Positions 46,101 to 54,730 of a stretch of DNA of 64,000 bases are shown here, one piece after another (positions within the stretch are counted from its first letter, which is position 1; each line of letters begins with the position of its first letter). The DNA comes from Cyrtodaria siliqua (taxonomy: Eukaryota > Mollusca > Bivalvia > Adapedonta > Hiatellidae): positions 62,001 to 126,000 of the forward strand of contig JAWPHD010001814.1 of the NCBI GenBank assembly GCA_037043455.1. Reading direction: 5' to 3'. A model generated the notes under the pieces. That model saw only the letters and a program-made list of their open reading frames with translations, was not told the origin of the DNA and did not search any database. A program made the position numbers and the translations under genes.

Positions 46101-49100
46101 GACCAACACTGATTGATTGACCAACACTGATTGACAAACACTGATTGACCAACACTGATTGATTGACCAACACTGATTGATTGACCAACACTGATTGACC
46201 AACACTGATTGATTGACCAACACTGATTGACCAACACTGATTGATTGACCAACACTGATTGACCAACACTGATGGACCAACACTGATTGACCAACACTGA
46301 TTGATTGACCAACACTGATTGACCAACACTGATTGACTGACCAACACTGATTGACCAACACTGATTAATTGACCAACACTGATGTACCAACACTGATTGA
46401 TTGACCAACAATGATTGACTAACACTGATTGATTGACCAACACTTATTGACCAACACTGATTGATTGACCAACACTGATGGACCAACACTGCGAAACATG
46501 AACAAGGGACATTACCTGCACATTATATTTAGATTTTTTAGCAATTTAATTAAATTCAAATTCTTTATTCGGCACAAACATTACAATGCAATATAGGCGG
46601 ATACAATTCAATACAATACAATGAGAAGAGTATGTTGTAAATGCACATTATATGAGTTAAAATGTATGACTGGACAGTATACACATTACACATTTGAAAT
46701 ATACTATACATTCTTCTGTGCTGTAATTTACATTAATTAATATCATGCATTAGTATGATGATGTTGCAAATAATGAAGTAAATAACGTATTAACCAAATG
46801 AACACGATATGGGACTGATGCGTTACCAACTATATTATCAAAGTTATCAATCATAGCTTAATAATAATAATGATAATGATACTACTACTACTAATAATAA
46901 TCATTACACTCAATATTAATCCTTAAAGGCAAAATACCTATCTAAAGGGTACATCCCATTGTTATCAATACATTATATTTTAAAGTGAAAACTGATAAAA
47001 CTCCACTGCTAATCTCCTTTAACTTCAAAGTATGTTATTCCGTTTCGTTGACCGCCACAGAACTTGACTACTAGTATATGTTACATATAAACTCTTTGTA
47101 AGACCATTTTCTTTGATTCTCTCCTAACAGATTTGCAGCTGACCCTCAAACGGAAGGTTCACGGTCAGCACCTAGCCAGTGGTCAGTTGATAAAACTCCT
47201 TAAAGGGCATTCGAAAAACCCAAGCAAATCTCTCGCCCTCTCTTTTCACGGACCAACGGGAACTGGGAAGAGTTTTGTGAGCCGATTAATGGCTGAAAAC
47301 ATGTACTACGAAGGGATGAAGAGTAACTATGTCCATGTGATATCGGCGGTAATAGACTTCCCACATGCAGAAGCCATGCTCCCGTATTACAAGGTTGTTA
47401 CAAGTTTAGTTATTTCTATCAATGCTGATTTAACATAGACCCACCATGCTTTGTTGAACCTGTGAAGAATGCGTATGCTACGCATTTTTCACAAGTGAAG
47501 AAAATCGCGGCTCATTATGACGCACTTCCGTATTTTTCACACGCAGTGAAAATGATACAAAATGTTCCAAATACGGGAAATGACACTGGTTGGAAACTCA
47601 AGATGCTGACTGTAGCGTAACTCGATAATCAAAAGGACTTGTTGCAATGGTGCAAACCTAGTAATTATTTCCATTTCATCAAAATCTTTTTCTGTCCAAA
47701 TCTAATTAACTAGTCCATGGGTTGATTTCGAATTCATGTACACTGCACCTTAAGTTTTTGTTTCTACTGCTATAGTTGTTTTCACGATAGTCAGACTTTA
47801 TAATTAATAGCTCGGTTTCTTACATCAGTTCATCTTAAGTCATTGACATCTTCCCATTTGAGAGTAATAGGAGCAGCATGGCCATAGAAAGACTTCCGGA
47901 CCAATCATCACGGTTATTGTGTCTGAGCTTAGGTTCCAACTCGTGACCCCTGGATTGAAGGCCGGTACTTATAAGTGTACCATCATAACAGATCATTTAA
48001 TAATAACCTGAACAGTTACTATTTTCGTTGACTTTATTGAATGAAGTTTCTTACAAACGTTAAGCATGGTACACTTTCTAAAATTACCAAACCAGCTTAC
48101 ATATTTTCAAGAGATTATTTTTGTCTGAAAATGTAAAGAGACACTTTATGGGAAAAATCCATGAGGTTACATGAGATGTCAAGCACAACTGAATGAAAAG
48201 AAAAGCCGACATTACGAACGAACGAACTCTTTAAGAGGTCATAACACTTAATGTATACTGTAGACACTATCCAATGTATACTGTAGACACTATCCGCTTT
48301 TACCAATCTCATTAAAATCATACTTCTACGCTACAAGGATCTGACGACACTCCATTGGAGGTCACGTCAGATTGACCTTGCGCTTAGCCAATCAGATGAC
48401 AGCCTACAAATTTGCTCGGTATAGACTGCTTCACTGCGCATGTCGCATTTCAGTAAAACGCTGTAAAGCAGTCTACGCTCGGTATTTAAAGAGACAATGT
48501 CCGTAACTTTTAGCTTATAAAACAAAATAATTACGTTGACAAACATAATATACCAACCATTATTGAATATTTACTGAAAAAAAAAGAAAGAAAAGATTGT
48601 TTGACGGAATTTAATAGCGGTATAATTTTTTTTACCGATTCGTGGGATTGAACTCACATTAAAATGACACTCGTGGGTCAACAGTCGAGTTCGTTATCAA
48701 CTGAGTTAAGCGGGCAAGATGTACTATGTATTACTATTTAGAGTACTAATGTCGTAATAATTTCGGTGGAATACATTTTTTCAAAACACACAGGGCAGCG
48801 TCCATGATTTTCTTCGTATCTTGATATAAAACATGCCATTTAGTGCATTTCTTTGAATTTATCGTGCAATCCACAACAATATCACACGAAGACTTTATAT
48901 TTATTCGGATATAGGTCTATGTGTTTTATGTGGGTTTTCGTTTGTTGAGTTCACTCGAACGTCATCTGAAGTGCATATGAAACGCGCGATTTCATTGGTT
49001 GAAATGAATATTGATTAGATGAAAGGTCGATCTGACATGACCTACAAGGGAGTGTTATCAGATCCTATAGCGGAGAGTATCAAAGCGTAATTAGGATATG

Positions 49101-52100
49101 ATTTTAATGAGATTGCGCTTTTACGGAATCACTCTTCCATTCAATGAGTTTGGGAGATGAATTATCCTAAACATTATACATGTACTTGTGAAATACGCGT
49201 TTCATTAAAACGCACTTCCGGAAATTTCACATTTGCGATTTGTGAAGAATGCGTACGCAAACTTAATACAATAGCATTGTTTTAAAGTAGCTATCTCGCC
49301 ATCAACAGGCACATTTTACAACATATGTAAACAGTTTTTAAACATACTGACGACGAGGTATATATATACGGCATATATATATATATACAGGGAGTAAGTA
49401 TACAGGGCGGAGACACGGACCGTTTTGCCGTTTTATGTTGTCGCGCATGTTTCACTACTACGTGAAAATGACTAGTTCTGTTTGTTGCACGCGTGTGTTA
49501 AAAAACTGCAAATTCTTAAAAATGATTACACTTACAAACTTAAAAAAAGGTGCGAAATGTAAACATAAGTAGTGTTCATGCACATTATGTCCTCTGATAC
49601 AGAGCGTGTATTTGTTTGCATGTATAAAATCACATTTCACCAGACGGCTCCGTGTAAAAAAGATGGCGCCACTCGACGCCAAACAGTGTATAGCTATTGC
49701 AAACGAGATACGAAGTACGATTTGCAGCCATATTGCCCCACTTTACCCAAGATAAGTTCGTTTTAAAGTATTGTAATGCATTCATTTCTCAATGTGCCAC
49801 TACTTATCAAAAAACGATGAAAATCGGTTTACCAGCCTTTGTTCTGAATGTTTTTACTTCGTCGGTCGTTTTTGGAAATCTCAGTCGTTTTTCAGATGTC
49901 TAAGCAGAAATTGTACATGAACATACTTTAATTATAGACATGTTTAACTGCGGTCTTCAATTTTTGATAAAATGTTACAAAATGACAACTCATCCTGATT
50001 TTGTAAATTTCACGCACTCAAATCTTGCCCGGGAAATGGCTAATTTTAGCATAACACCGGCGGTGTATAATTTGCGCGTTTTCCAGCCGAGTTTTTAGGA
50101 GAATATTATTCCTCTTTGCACACTGACAGAGAAGAGTTATTATCCGACTTTAACAAACAATGTTGCCTATTTAGGTCATATGTCTTTTTTTATTTATCGT
50201 ATGTTCATGTGTATACTTATTTATGTTCAAATCCTGCAGGACAAACTGAGAGACAAGATTGAGACAGCCATTGGGGCATGTGAGAGATCGTTATTCATAT
50301 TTGACGAGATGGACAATATGCCTAGTGGCCTTTTAGACACCATTACACCCTACCTTAGTCAGTACGAACGTATAAATGGCGTAGACTACAGAAAGGCAAC
50401 GTTCATTTTCTTAAGGTATTGTTTTATAATGTCCTTATTCTATCGACGAGCCTCGGTGACCGGGATTGTAAAGATGCTATGTCCGAAAACGTTTCGTCTC
50501 TCACCGCTGCGGGTTCGAATTCAAGTGCGAGCTCGACTTGTAAGAATGTGTCGATTCTTACGGATGGCGGTTTACTCTACCCAGGAAAAAGTGGGTGGTC
50601 TGCCTCATTCACTAAACAATCGACGTCATATCTGGGCATATAAAGTCCTGGTCATATATTACCTAAAATGTGATGAAGAATGAAGTAAAGCACCATTCAC
50701 CAACAACAGCAGTTCTATTGAAAGCTGGTATGTTGGTTGTTACTGTGGCACAGTGGGCAACGGTGGTAGCTCGTTGCTCTTCCTGCACGTGAGTTGATGT
50801 AATATGGATTTATATATATCACATATCTTGCGATATTTATCAAATGAATGTCGAATCATCGTTCGGTCCTTTCCGTTCAGCTCGGTGTGCATCGGAATTG
50901 CCTCGTCGATTTCCGTAACCGTTTAAAATACCGGATTACGGAAATCGACGACGTAGTTCCGCTGTTCGGTGGCGTATGCTGGGTGATTATACCTACTTAC
51001 TGATTGACCAGTGTCAGAATAATGTGACTGAGGGTATCATGTCTACTACGGCGTGGTATTCCAGTGCGGCAGCACTATAAAGAAACCATTGAGTTCGCTG
51101 CTTCAAGTAAACATATCATCACATCACCCAGAAACACACACATAAAAGTCCAGACTCAACTGTGCCTATAATCTTCAGGTAGGACGTCTGTCGTAGGTGG
51201 ACGGACTATACTCCTTAGAAATACACACACACTGATTACCTAATCGGGTACTGTTTCCAGCAGTACTAGCCCAGATTGGATACCGGGGAGGTAAAAGACA
51301 CCTGCCGTAATAAGTTGTTCCATCCATTCCAGGTGGTGACTTTTGTGAATTTTGTCTATTTGTGTCTATTGCTTTAATAGTGGCGATATCGGCATATGTT
51401 GCAGTCAGGTATACATTATGACTCATTTCTGTTTCTCTATAACGTTTGTGTGTTGGTGCACCGTAAAACCTAATATAGTTGCATCGAAAATGAAATGGAT
51501 TATTTATAAGGTAAACATTATATATTTTATGTATTGCCAGTAACACGGGTGCACATGCTATTGTTGAGAAAACAGTTGCCCACTGGAAAGACAACCAAGA
51601 GCGGGAAACGCTACAACGATCCCTCATGGAGGATCTCGTACATTTACCAGTTCTGAACTCGGAAGGTATGCATTATTATAATTATTAAAGGGACACATGG
51701 CAATCTCGATGTGTTTAAAGGGGCTGGCGTGGCGCAGTCGGTAGCGCGGCGGATTTGTAACCGGAGGCCCCGGGTTCAATCCTCCGTGGTGCCACTGAGT
51801 TCCGTCGGTGTGTTCTTGGGCAAGACACTTTACCTTAGCCTCGTCCGTCGGATGGGGACGTAAACCGGGCGGTCCCGTGTATCGGTCTATCCTCCGAGCA
51901 CGTTAAAGAACCATAGGAATCTATTCGATAATAAGAGTAGGGCAGGTTCCCGGATTCCTATGTATCCTTCCCCTCTCTCTGGGGCGGCTCTAAATAACCT
52001 ATACTGTGTTGATGAGCCGTTAAACAACATTCAATTCAATTCAATTCGATGTGTTTAAAACTCGCGGCATCCCGTTAGTTTTTCTAGAATACAATCTACA

Positions 52101-54730
52101 TTTGTACAATCATTATTTAAGAAATAAAATATTTCCAGCGGGTTTATATGGTCAATACCTGGTGGGCAGGACTTGAAGACCATCGATACCAAGTGCCGCA
52201 GGTGTTTCAAGTCCAAAGCACCAGGTTTTGATCTCGCACAATATAAACCCGCTGGAAATATTTTATTTCTTATCTAACATGGATAACATGGAGTTTTATG
52301 TATCATAAAACACATTTTGTCCAGAGATTGCACAAAATACAAATTCTCACAACATCACGTTTTATGCCTATCTCTCAAACTCAAACGAGAAGAATATACA
52401 GCTTCGTCATATTTACATGTGTTGTTGGAACGTAGCGTCGCTTACAATACGCATTTCATTGTGTTGTCGTTTCAATATCCACGCAGAGTTATCGTTCCTT
52501 GCACTCACATATATCTCTGCTAACTACTAAATTACAAGATTTTGGTAAAACCTGTTAAATTGGAATATGTTTGCCTGAAACTTATTTATTTCTTGTGTAA
52601 ATATAATTTTCAGAATATCTGCAAATTAGAAGTTACAATTTGAAATAATGCATGAAAACAATTTAGTTTTAATCGGGACTATTTTACTACAAAAATAATA
52701 CGTACTTAGGTCTCCTCAATCGAAAGGCATATGTAAACATTTCAAACTGAAGCTCGATAGCAGAAAATTACTAAAAAAAATTAACTCATAGAAATAAAAA
52801 TATTTTATCTTTGCAGATCACGCAAAAGAATCATCGTCATAACTTTTTTGTCTCAACGGTTAACGTGTTTTCTGGCGTTTAAAAACTACGTCTTAACTAC
52901 GTCTTAACGGTTGACGTACATGACGTCCGAGGTTTATATAGCCCGAGGTTTATAGAGCCTTTTTTCACACCACCCAATAACCAATCAACAATTGAGTATT
53001 TTAATAAACCATATTAGATTATTAACTGGTAGAATAGTTCATAGCAAATTGCGTTTGGATATTACTAACTGTTGATATGTGTGTGTGTGTGTAATTCTAA
53101 GGTTTATAGTCCGTCCGCCAACGAACACGTCAAGGTATACCTGACGCGATGGGCACAATAGAGTCTGGACTTACTAACTGTTGATATCGCACCAATACTA
53201 TATTTAAACATATGGTAAAGTAACGAAGAAAATTGAAAATTTAACATTTTATTTAATTATATGCAAGCAGTTTTAAAGTCAAAACGATACTCGATTAATA
53301 AACCCAGATGCTTATTTTAATACTGGATAAAAGCTTAAAGATTGCCGTGTGTCCCTTTAACATAAGTCAGCTACATTAAGTAAGCTATTGCTATATGTTT
53401 TATTCAAAATAAATACGGAAGACCATTTGCAGCTAAACATTTGGTCCACGAGTCTAAGAGTATTGCAAACACTTTCAAATAAATTAAATGAGCTTTCGTT
53501 AAAAAATAAATAAAATTTAAACCAAAATCTTTCAGAATGGCATCCTAGAAGATCAGTCGCAAGACGAGTTTGCTTGAATTTCGATCAATTTCAGTAGATG
53601 TGCATGTCCCATACTCCGCTGTCCCTTTTTAATTCAGTTATATACTCATTACATTTAAAAACGCAACATTATTGATTATCGATTATTTTTAGTCAGATTT
53701 TACTTTTATTCAAATCAAGATTGTATTTTATGTACACAAGAGAGTATGATAATGGACCTTTGAAACGGCCGAGCACGACACACACGAAATATTGCAGTCT
53801 CGGTTTGATTGAGACTGTTCATGAGCGGTAGTGAAATATGCTAGCTACCGCTCACGCCCTCTAGCCCCGGGTTGAGCAGAGCTCAATATTAATAAAATCA
53901 ATAGTACACAATTTTAACTATCCCGAAGATGGCATGCATATGGCGGTGGACATGGGGTTTATGGCTTCCCAATGTCGTACGGCGTATGGTCCCAGTATCT
54001 AATAAAATTAAATGCCCCGAAGACCGAAATAAACATAATGGAATTTAGTTGGGAGCAGCGGTTATGAAGCCTGCGTATCACAAGTAACAGCCAAAAGACT
54101 AAATTAAAAAGCAGACAACATATCCTATAAGTGGTTAAACAATACCCAGAGCCTTTTATCGGCCGGAGTAGTGGAACCACCGAATCAAAAATTAAGTAAG
54201 AAAACAAAAGAAATTGAAAATGTACCACCGATAACTAAATATAAGTATCGGGCTCAGCGATCTCCAAAGATCGAATGAATAGGTTAACATGTGGCGATAA
54301 ACAGTTTCATAAGAATTGCTCCAAATATCTCGATTTCGTTGTTTTTGTTATGACAGGACACTCTGATTACTCATCCGCCCGTTTAGGAACATTCACTCCA
54401 AGGAAATTGTTCGGTGTTTTCTCTTTACATATGTTTATGTTTAATGTTTGTGTTATTTTAGGTGGATTATGGCACAGTCAGCTAATAACAAAACACCTTA
54501 TAAGCTCATATATAATTTTCCTGCCAATGGAGCGAAAGCATGTCAAATTATGTATCAAAGACGGACTCATTTCAAAGGGCTATTATAATTCAACGGAAGA
54601 AATCTCAGATGCCAAGGTGCAGGAAATCGCAGACGAGCTGACATATTTCCCAGACGATATTCAGGTCTTCTCTACGACCGGATGTAAACGAATAAACGAC
54701 CGAATTCTTCTTATCATGGAGGAAGCGTAA
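36986..54730 (+). CDS. Torsin family AAA+ ATPase (five coding exons)
   Basis: Joined exons 36986-37184, 47131-47393, 50240-50415, 51541-51665 and 54462-54730 give 1032 bases, 343 residues plus stop (human torsin-1A has 332). All introns are GT-AG and all phases fit. Features: signal peptide and hydrophobic N region (1-40), paired cysteines (55-56), Walker A GPTGTGKS (107-114), Walker B LFIFDEMD (172-179), FIFLSNTG near 209-216 and sensor-II GCK (328-330). Torsins act in the ER lumen and perinuclear space and need a membrane cofactor (LAP1/LULL1 type) to complete the active site. The closest human match by eye is torsin-1A/B; no symbol is assigned. Introns 1, 3 and 4 carry mobile elements. The last exon is duplicated at 523-791. 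Confidence 0.92.
37250..37310. repeat. G-rich (GGT)n/(G)n tract
   Basis: GTTGTTGTGGCGGTGGTGAT followed by G runs up to seven. The G4-type runs could form a quadruplex in the intron RNA, which is inference only. Confidence 0.7.
37484..37690. repeat. 43-bp tandem repeat, about five units
   Basis: The block ACGGTGCTAAACAAAACATG recurs with GGTG at 37511, 37554, 37597, 37640 and 37683. It is very regular, so it is young or homogenised. Confidence 0.92.
37691..38022. other. Unannotated intronic spacer
   Basis: AT-rich, with nothing recognised before the minisatellite. Confidence 0.4.
38023..38155. repeat. CCAACACTGATTGA minisatellite, short array
   Basis: The units are 14 bp (CCAACACTGATTGA) and 18 bp (with an extra ATTG), some degenerate. 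It directly abuts the 3' end of LINE B. A longer array of the same unit is at 45977-46491. Confidence 0.9.
39152..40293 (-). pseudogene. LINE B reverse transcriptase core (broken)
   Basis: Two frames (40293-39865 and 39721-39152) cover RT blocks from the fingers to the YADD catalytic motif and the following thumb region (ILYGSEICGYGN-like). About 140 bases between them are damaged and the QGE(N/C)LSPF block is mutated. The gene is inactive. Confidence 0.85.
40791..41460. repeat. 160-bp tandem repeat, about four and a half units
   Basis: CTCGTTAAGANGATAGGGCC starts at 40791, 40934, 41094, 41255 and 41416. The spacings are 143 (a 16-base deletion), 160, 161 and 161. Each unit contains CCAGCCAGATCGGACCAGTA and GGAGTTATGGCCCTTGATTT. 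Confidence 0.92.
41490..41720. repeat. T-rich low-complexity tract
   Basis: It is mostly runs of T with scattered A and C, including (TA)n at 41510-41525. The lysine-rich minus-strand open frame here is an artefact. Confidence 0.9.
43131..43504. other. Spacer between LINE copies B and C
   Basis: No features were recognised; small open frames on both strands lack motifs. Confidence 0.4.
43505..45965 (-). mobile_element. LINE copy C (LINE A-like), internally deleted
   Basis: On the minus strand: endonuclease start at 45890-45672 (LPLNVCGLKSRQAYPEFVNL, IIGLQETKTDN), then SGGIAIAVKQMY (45717-45526). After that most of the endonuclease is missing. The RT includes remnants of QAGFRSGMSTTDN-like sequence near 45460-45400 and GVRQGECLSPFLFSMFLNDI and YADD in 45284-44604. 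A C-terminal part follows, with a tail of AAAC-like units at 43505-43530. The internal deletion joins endonuclease and RT at about 45530. It is antisense to torsin. Confidence 0.85.
44604..45284 (-). pseudogene. LINE C reverse transcriptase fragment
   Basis: The 226-codon frame holds GVRQGECLSPFLFSMFLNDI, the catalytic LLYADDIVIFSE, the YLGIVF block and LPILNYSCEVFG. The basic KKKKN stretch points to a small shift where LINE A has FSKGR. It is a truncated, inactive polymerase. Confidence 0.85.
45977..46491. repeat. 14/18-bp minisatellite, long array (~515 bp)
   Basis: About 32 units of CCAACACTGATTGA or CCAACACTGATTGATTGA alternate without a fixed period. Single-base variants (GATGGACC, GATTTACC, AATGATTG) are scattered. 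It adjoins the 5' side of LINE C. Three overlapping open frames of the minus strand (QSVLVNQCWSI-like) are repeat artefacts. Confidence 0.95.
46492..46930 (-). mobile_element. Retroposon 3'-end fragment and (AAT)n microsatellite
   Basis: On the minus strand 46620-46535 reads like a 3' end (TTGTATTGTATTGAATTG, then GCCGAATAAAGAATTTG). An AATAATAATGATAATGATAC(TAC)n(TAA)n tract is at 46860-46906. No coding sequence. Confidence 0.4.
47131..47393 (+). CDS. Torsin exon 2 (Walker A)
   Basis: The acceptor is TCTCCTAACAG. The first two bases complete Asp67 and the exon ends LPYYK before a GTTGTT donor, phase 0. It includes VHGQHLA, LALSFHGPTGTGKSFVSRLM and YVHVISAVIDFPHAE, aligned with human torsin-1A LFGQHLA, LHGWTGTGKNFVSKIIAE and YVHLFVATLHFPHAS. 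The nucleotide-binding loop has GKS rather than the GKN of vertebrate torsins. A second AG at 47138 would break the phase with exon 1. Confidence 0.93.
48325..49080. mobile_element. TIR element (~755 bp) with ~55-bp ends
   Basis: TACAAGGATCTGACGACACT...GTCACGTCAGATTGACCTT at the left pairs with the complement of AAGGTCGATCTGACATGACC...AGATCCTATAGC at the right. An internal palindrome, TAGACTGCTT...AAGCAGTCTA, is at 48423-48473. It is non-autonomous. Confidence 0.7.
48630..48722 (-). tRNA. tRNA-like sequence (Asn-like), probably SINE head or pseudogene
   Basis: On the minus strand it shows an A box (TAACTCAGTTGATAACG), an anticodon-arm-like CTCGACTGTTGACCCACGAG reminiscent of tRNA-Asn(GTT), and a B box GAGTTCAATCCC. 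The acceptor stem does not pair and an A run follows, so a functional tRNA is unlikely. Confidence 0.35.
50240..50415 (+). CDS. Torsin exon 3 (Walker B)
   Basis: The acceptor is AATCCTGCAG. The exon encodes DKLRDKIETAIGACERS, LFIFDEMDNMPSGLLDTITP and VDYRKATFIFL and ends TTAAG|GTATTG with two bases of Ser213. The acidic pair in FDEMD coordinates magnesium and activates water in AAA+ proteins. It aligns with human [20 protein letters not shown]. Confidence 0.95.
50445..50665 (+). mobile_element. SINE family S, old plus-strand copy
   Basis: CTCACCGCTGCGGGTTCGAA (B box) matches the head of the SINE at 963-1236, and CGGTTTACTCTACCCAGG matches its GGTGGTTCTACCCAGG body. It ends in CATATAAAGTCCTGG, parallel to GACTATAAAATCCAATTC. 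It is much more diverged than the first two copies and starts 30 bases after the torsin exon 3 donor. Confidence 0.55.
50666..51540 (+). other. Remainder of torsin intron 3
   Basis: It contains one clear hairpin, GTCGATTTCCGTAA with its complement TTACGGAAATCGAC, at about 50907-50950. An open frame on the minus strand overlapping exon 4 (51175-51627) is a shadow. Confidence 0.6.
51541..51665 (+). CDS. Torsin exon 4
   Basis: The acceptor is GTATTGCCAG. With the AG from exon 3 it completes FLSNTGAHAIVEKT and continues with VAHWKDNQERETLQRSLMED and LVHLPVLNSE, ending GGAAG|GTATGC in phase 1. SNTG is the sensor-I region (human SNAG). The helix after it corresponds to the linker between the large and small AAA+ domains. 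Confidence 0.93.
51720..52045 (+). mobile_element. tRNA-derived SINE of a second family, with 14-bp target-site duplication
   Basis: The tRNA-like head has an A box TGGCGCAGTCGG (51730-51741), an anticodon-loop-like GATTTGTAACC suggesting tRNA-Thr(TGT), and a B box GGGTTCAATCC. A body with GGGCAAGACACTTTACC, a motif shared by several widespread invertebrate SINEs, follows. The tail is CAATT repeats. The direct repeat TCGATGTGTTTAAA flanks it at 51706-51719 and 52046-52059. Confidence 0.9.
52119..52272. repeat. Hairpin H4, ~65-bp arms
   Basis: TAAGAAATAAAATATTTCCA at the left is perfectly inverted at 52253-52272. The arms continue through GCGGGTTTATAT and ACCTGGTG. The loop is about 20 bases around CCATCGATACCAAGTGCCGC. 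Confidence 0.9.
53361..54365 (+). other. Rest of torsin intron 4
   Basis: No elements were recognised beyond a short inverted CTAGCTACCGCTCA / TGAGCGGTAG pair at 53820-53850. An open frame at 53959-54228 (minus) is unsupported. Confidence 0.5.

Larger units (their letters stand above)
37185..47130 (+). other. Torsin intron 1 (~9.9 kb)
   Basis: GT-AG intron made almost wholly of repeats: a G-rich tract, a 43-bp array, a minisatellite, LINE copies B and C, the 160-bp array and a second minisatellite. All LINE copies lie antisense to torsin. Confidence 0.85.
47394..50239 (+). other. Torsin intron 2
   Basis: GT-AG intron holding a foldback near 47450-47560 (GTGAAGAATGCGTATGCTAC), a TIR element at 48325-49080, a tRNA-like sequence at 48630-48722, a second GTGAAGAATGCGTACGC at 49247 and (TA)n at 49360-49390. 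Confidence 0.8.
51685..53360. mobile_element. TTAA-flanked small element, copy 3 (split by SINE and hairpin)
   Basis: It starts TTAA, then AGGGACACATGGCAATCT, and ends AGATTGCCGTGTGTCCCTTTAA, giving about 18-bp TIRs and TTAA flanks. Its two ends match 886-940 and 1350-1578 in the duplicated segment. Inserted inside are a SINE (51720-52045) and a foldback (52119-52272); the middle (52280-53160) has other sequence including (TG)n at 53079-53092. Confidence 0.6.

Noticed and set aside
45920..46489. Three overlapping long open frames (up to 189 residues, QSVLVNQCWSI-type repeats)
   Set aside because: They are translations of the 14/18-bp minisatellite in all phases. There is no start context, domain or splice site.
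38023..46491. CRISPR-like array
   Set aside because: The repeats are contiguous 14/18-bp units without unique spacers, and the genome is eukaryotic.
54275..54461. 5' extension of the torsin last exon
   Set aside because: The open frame continues upstream, but the TTTTAG acceptor at 54461 and the phase with exon 4 place the exon start at 54462. The extension does not resemble torsin.
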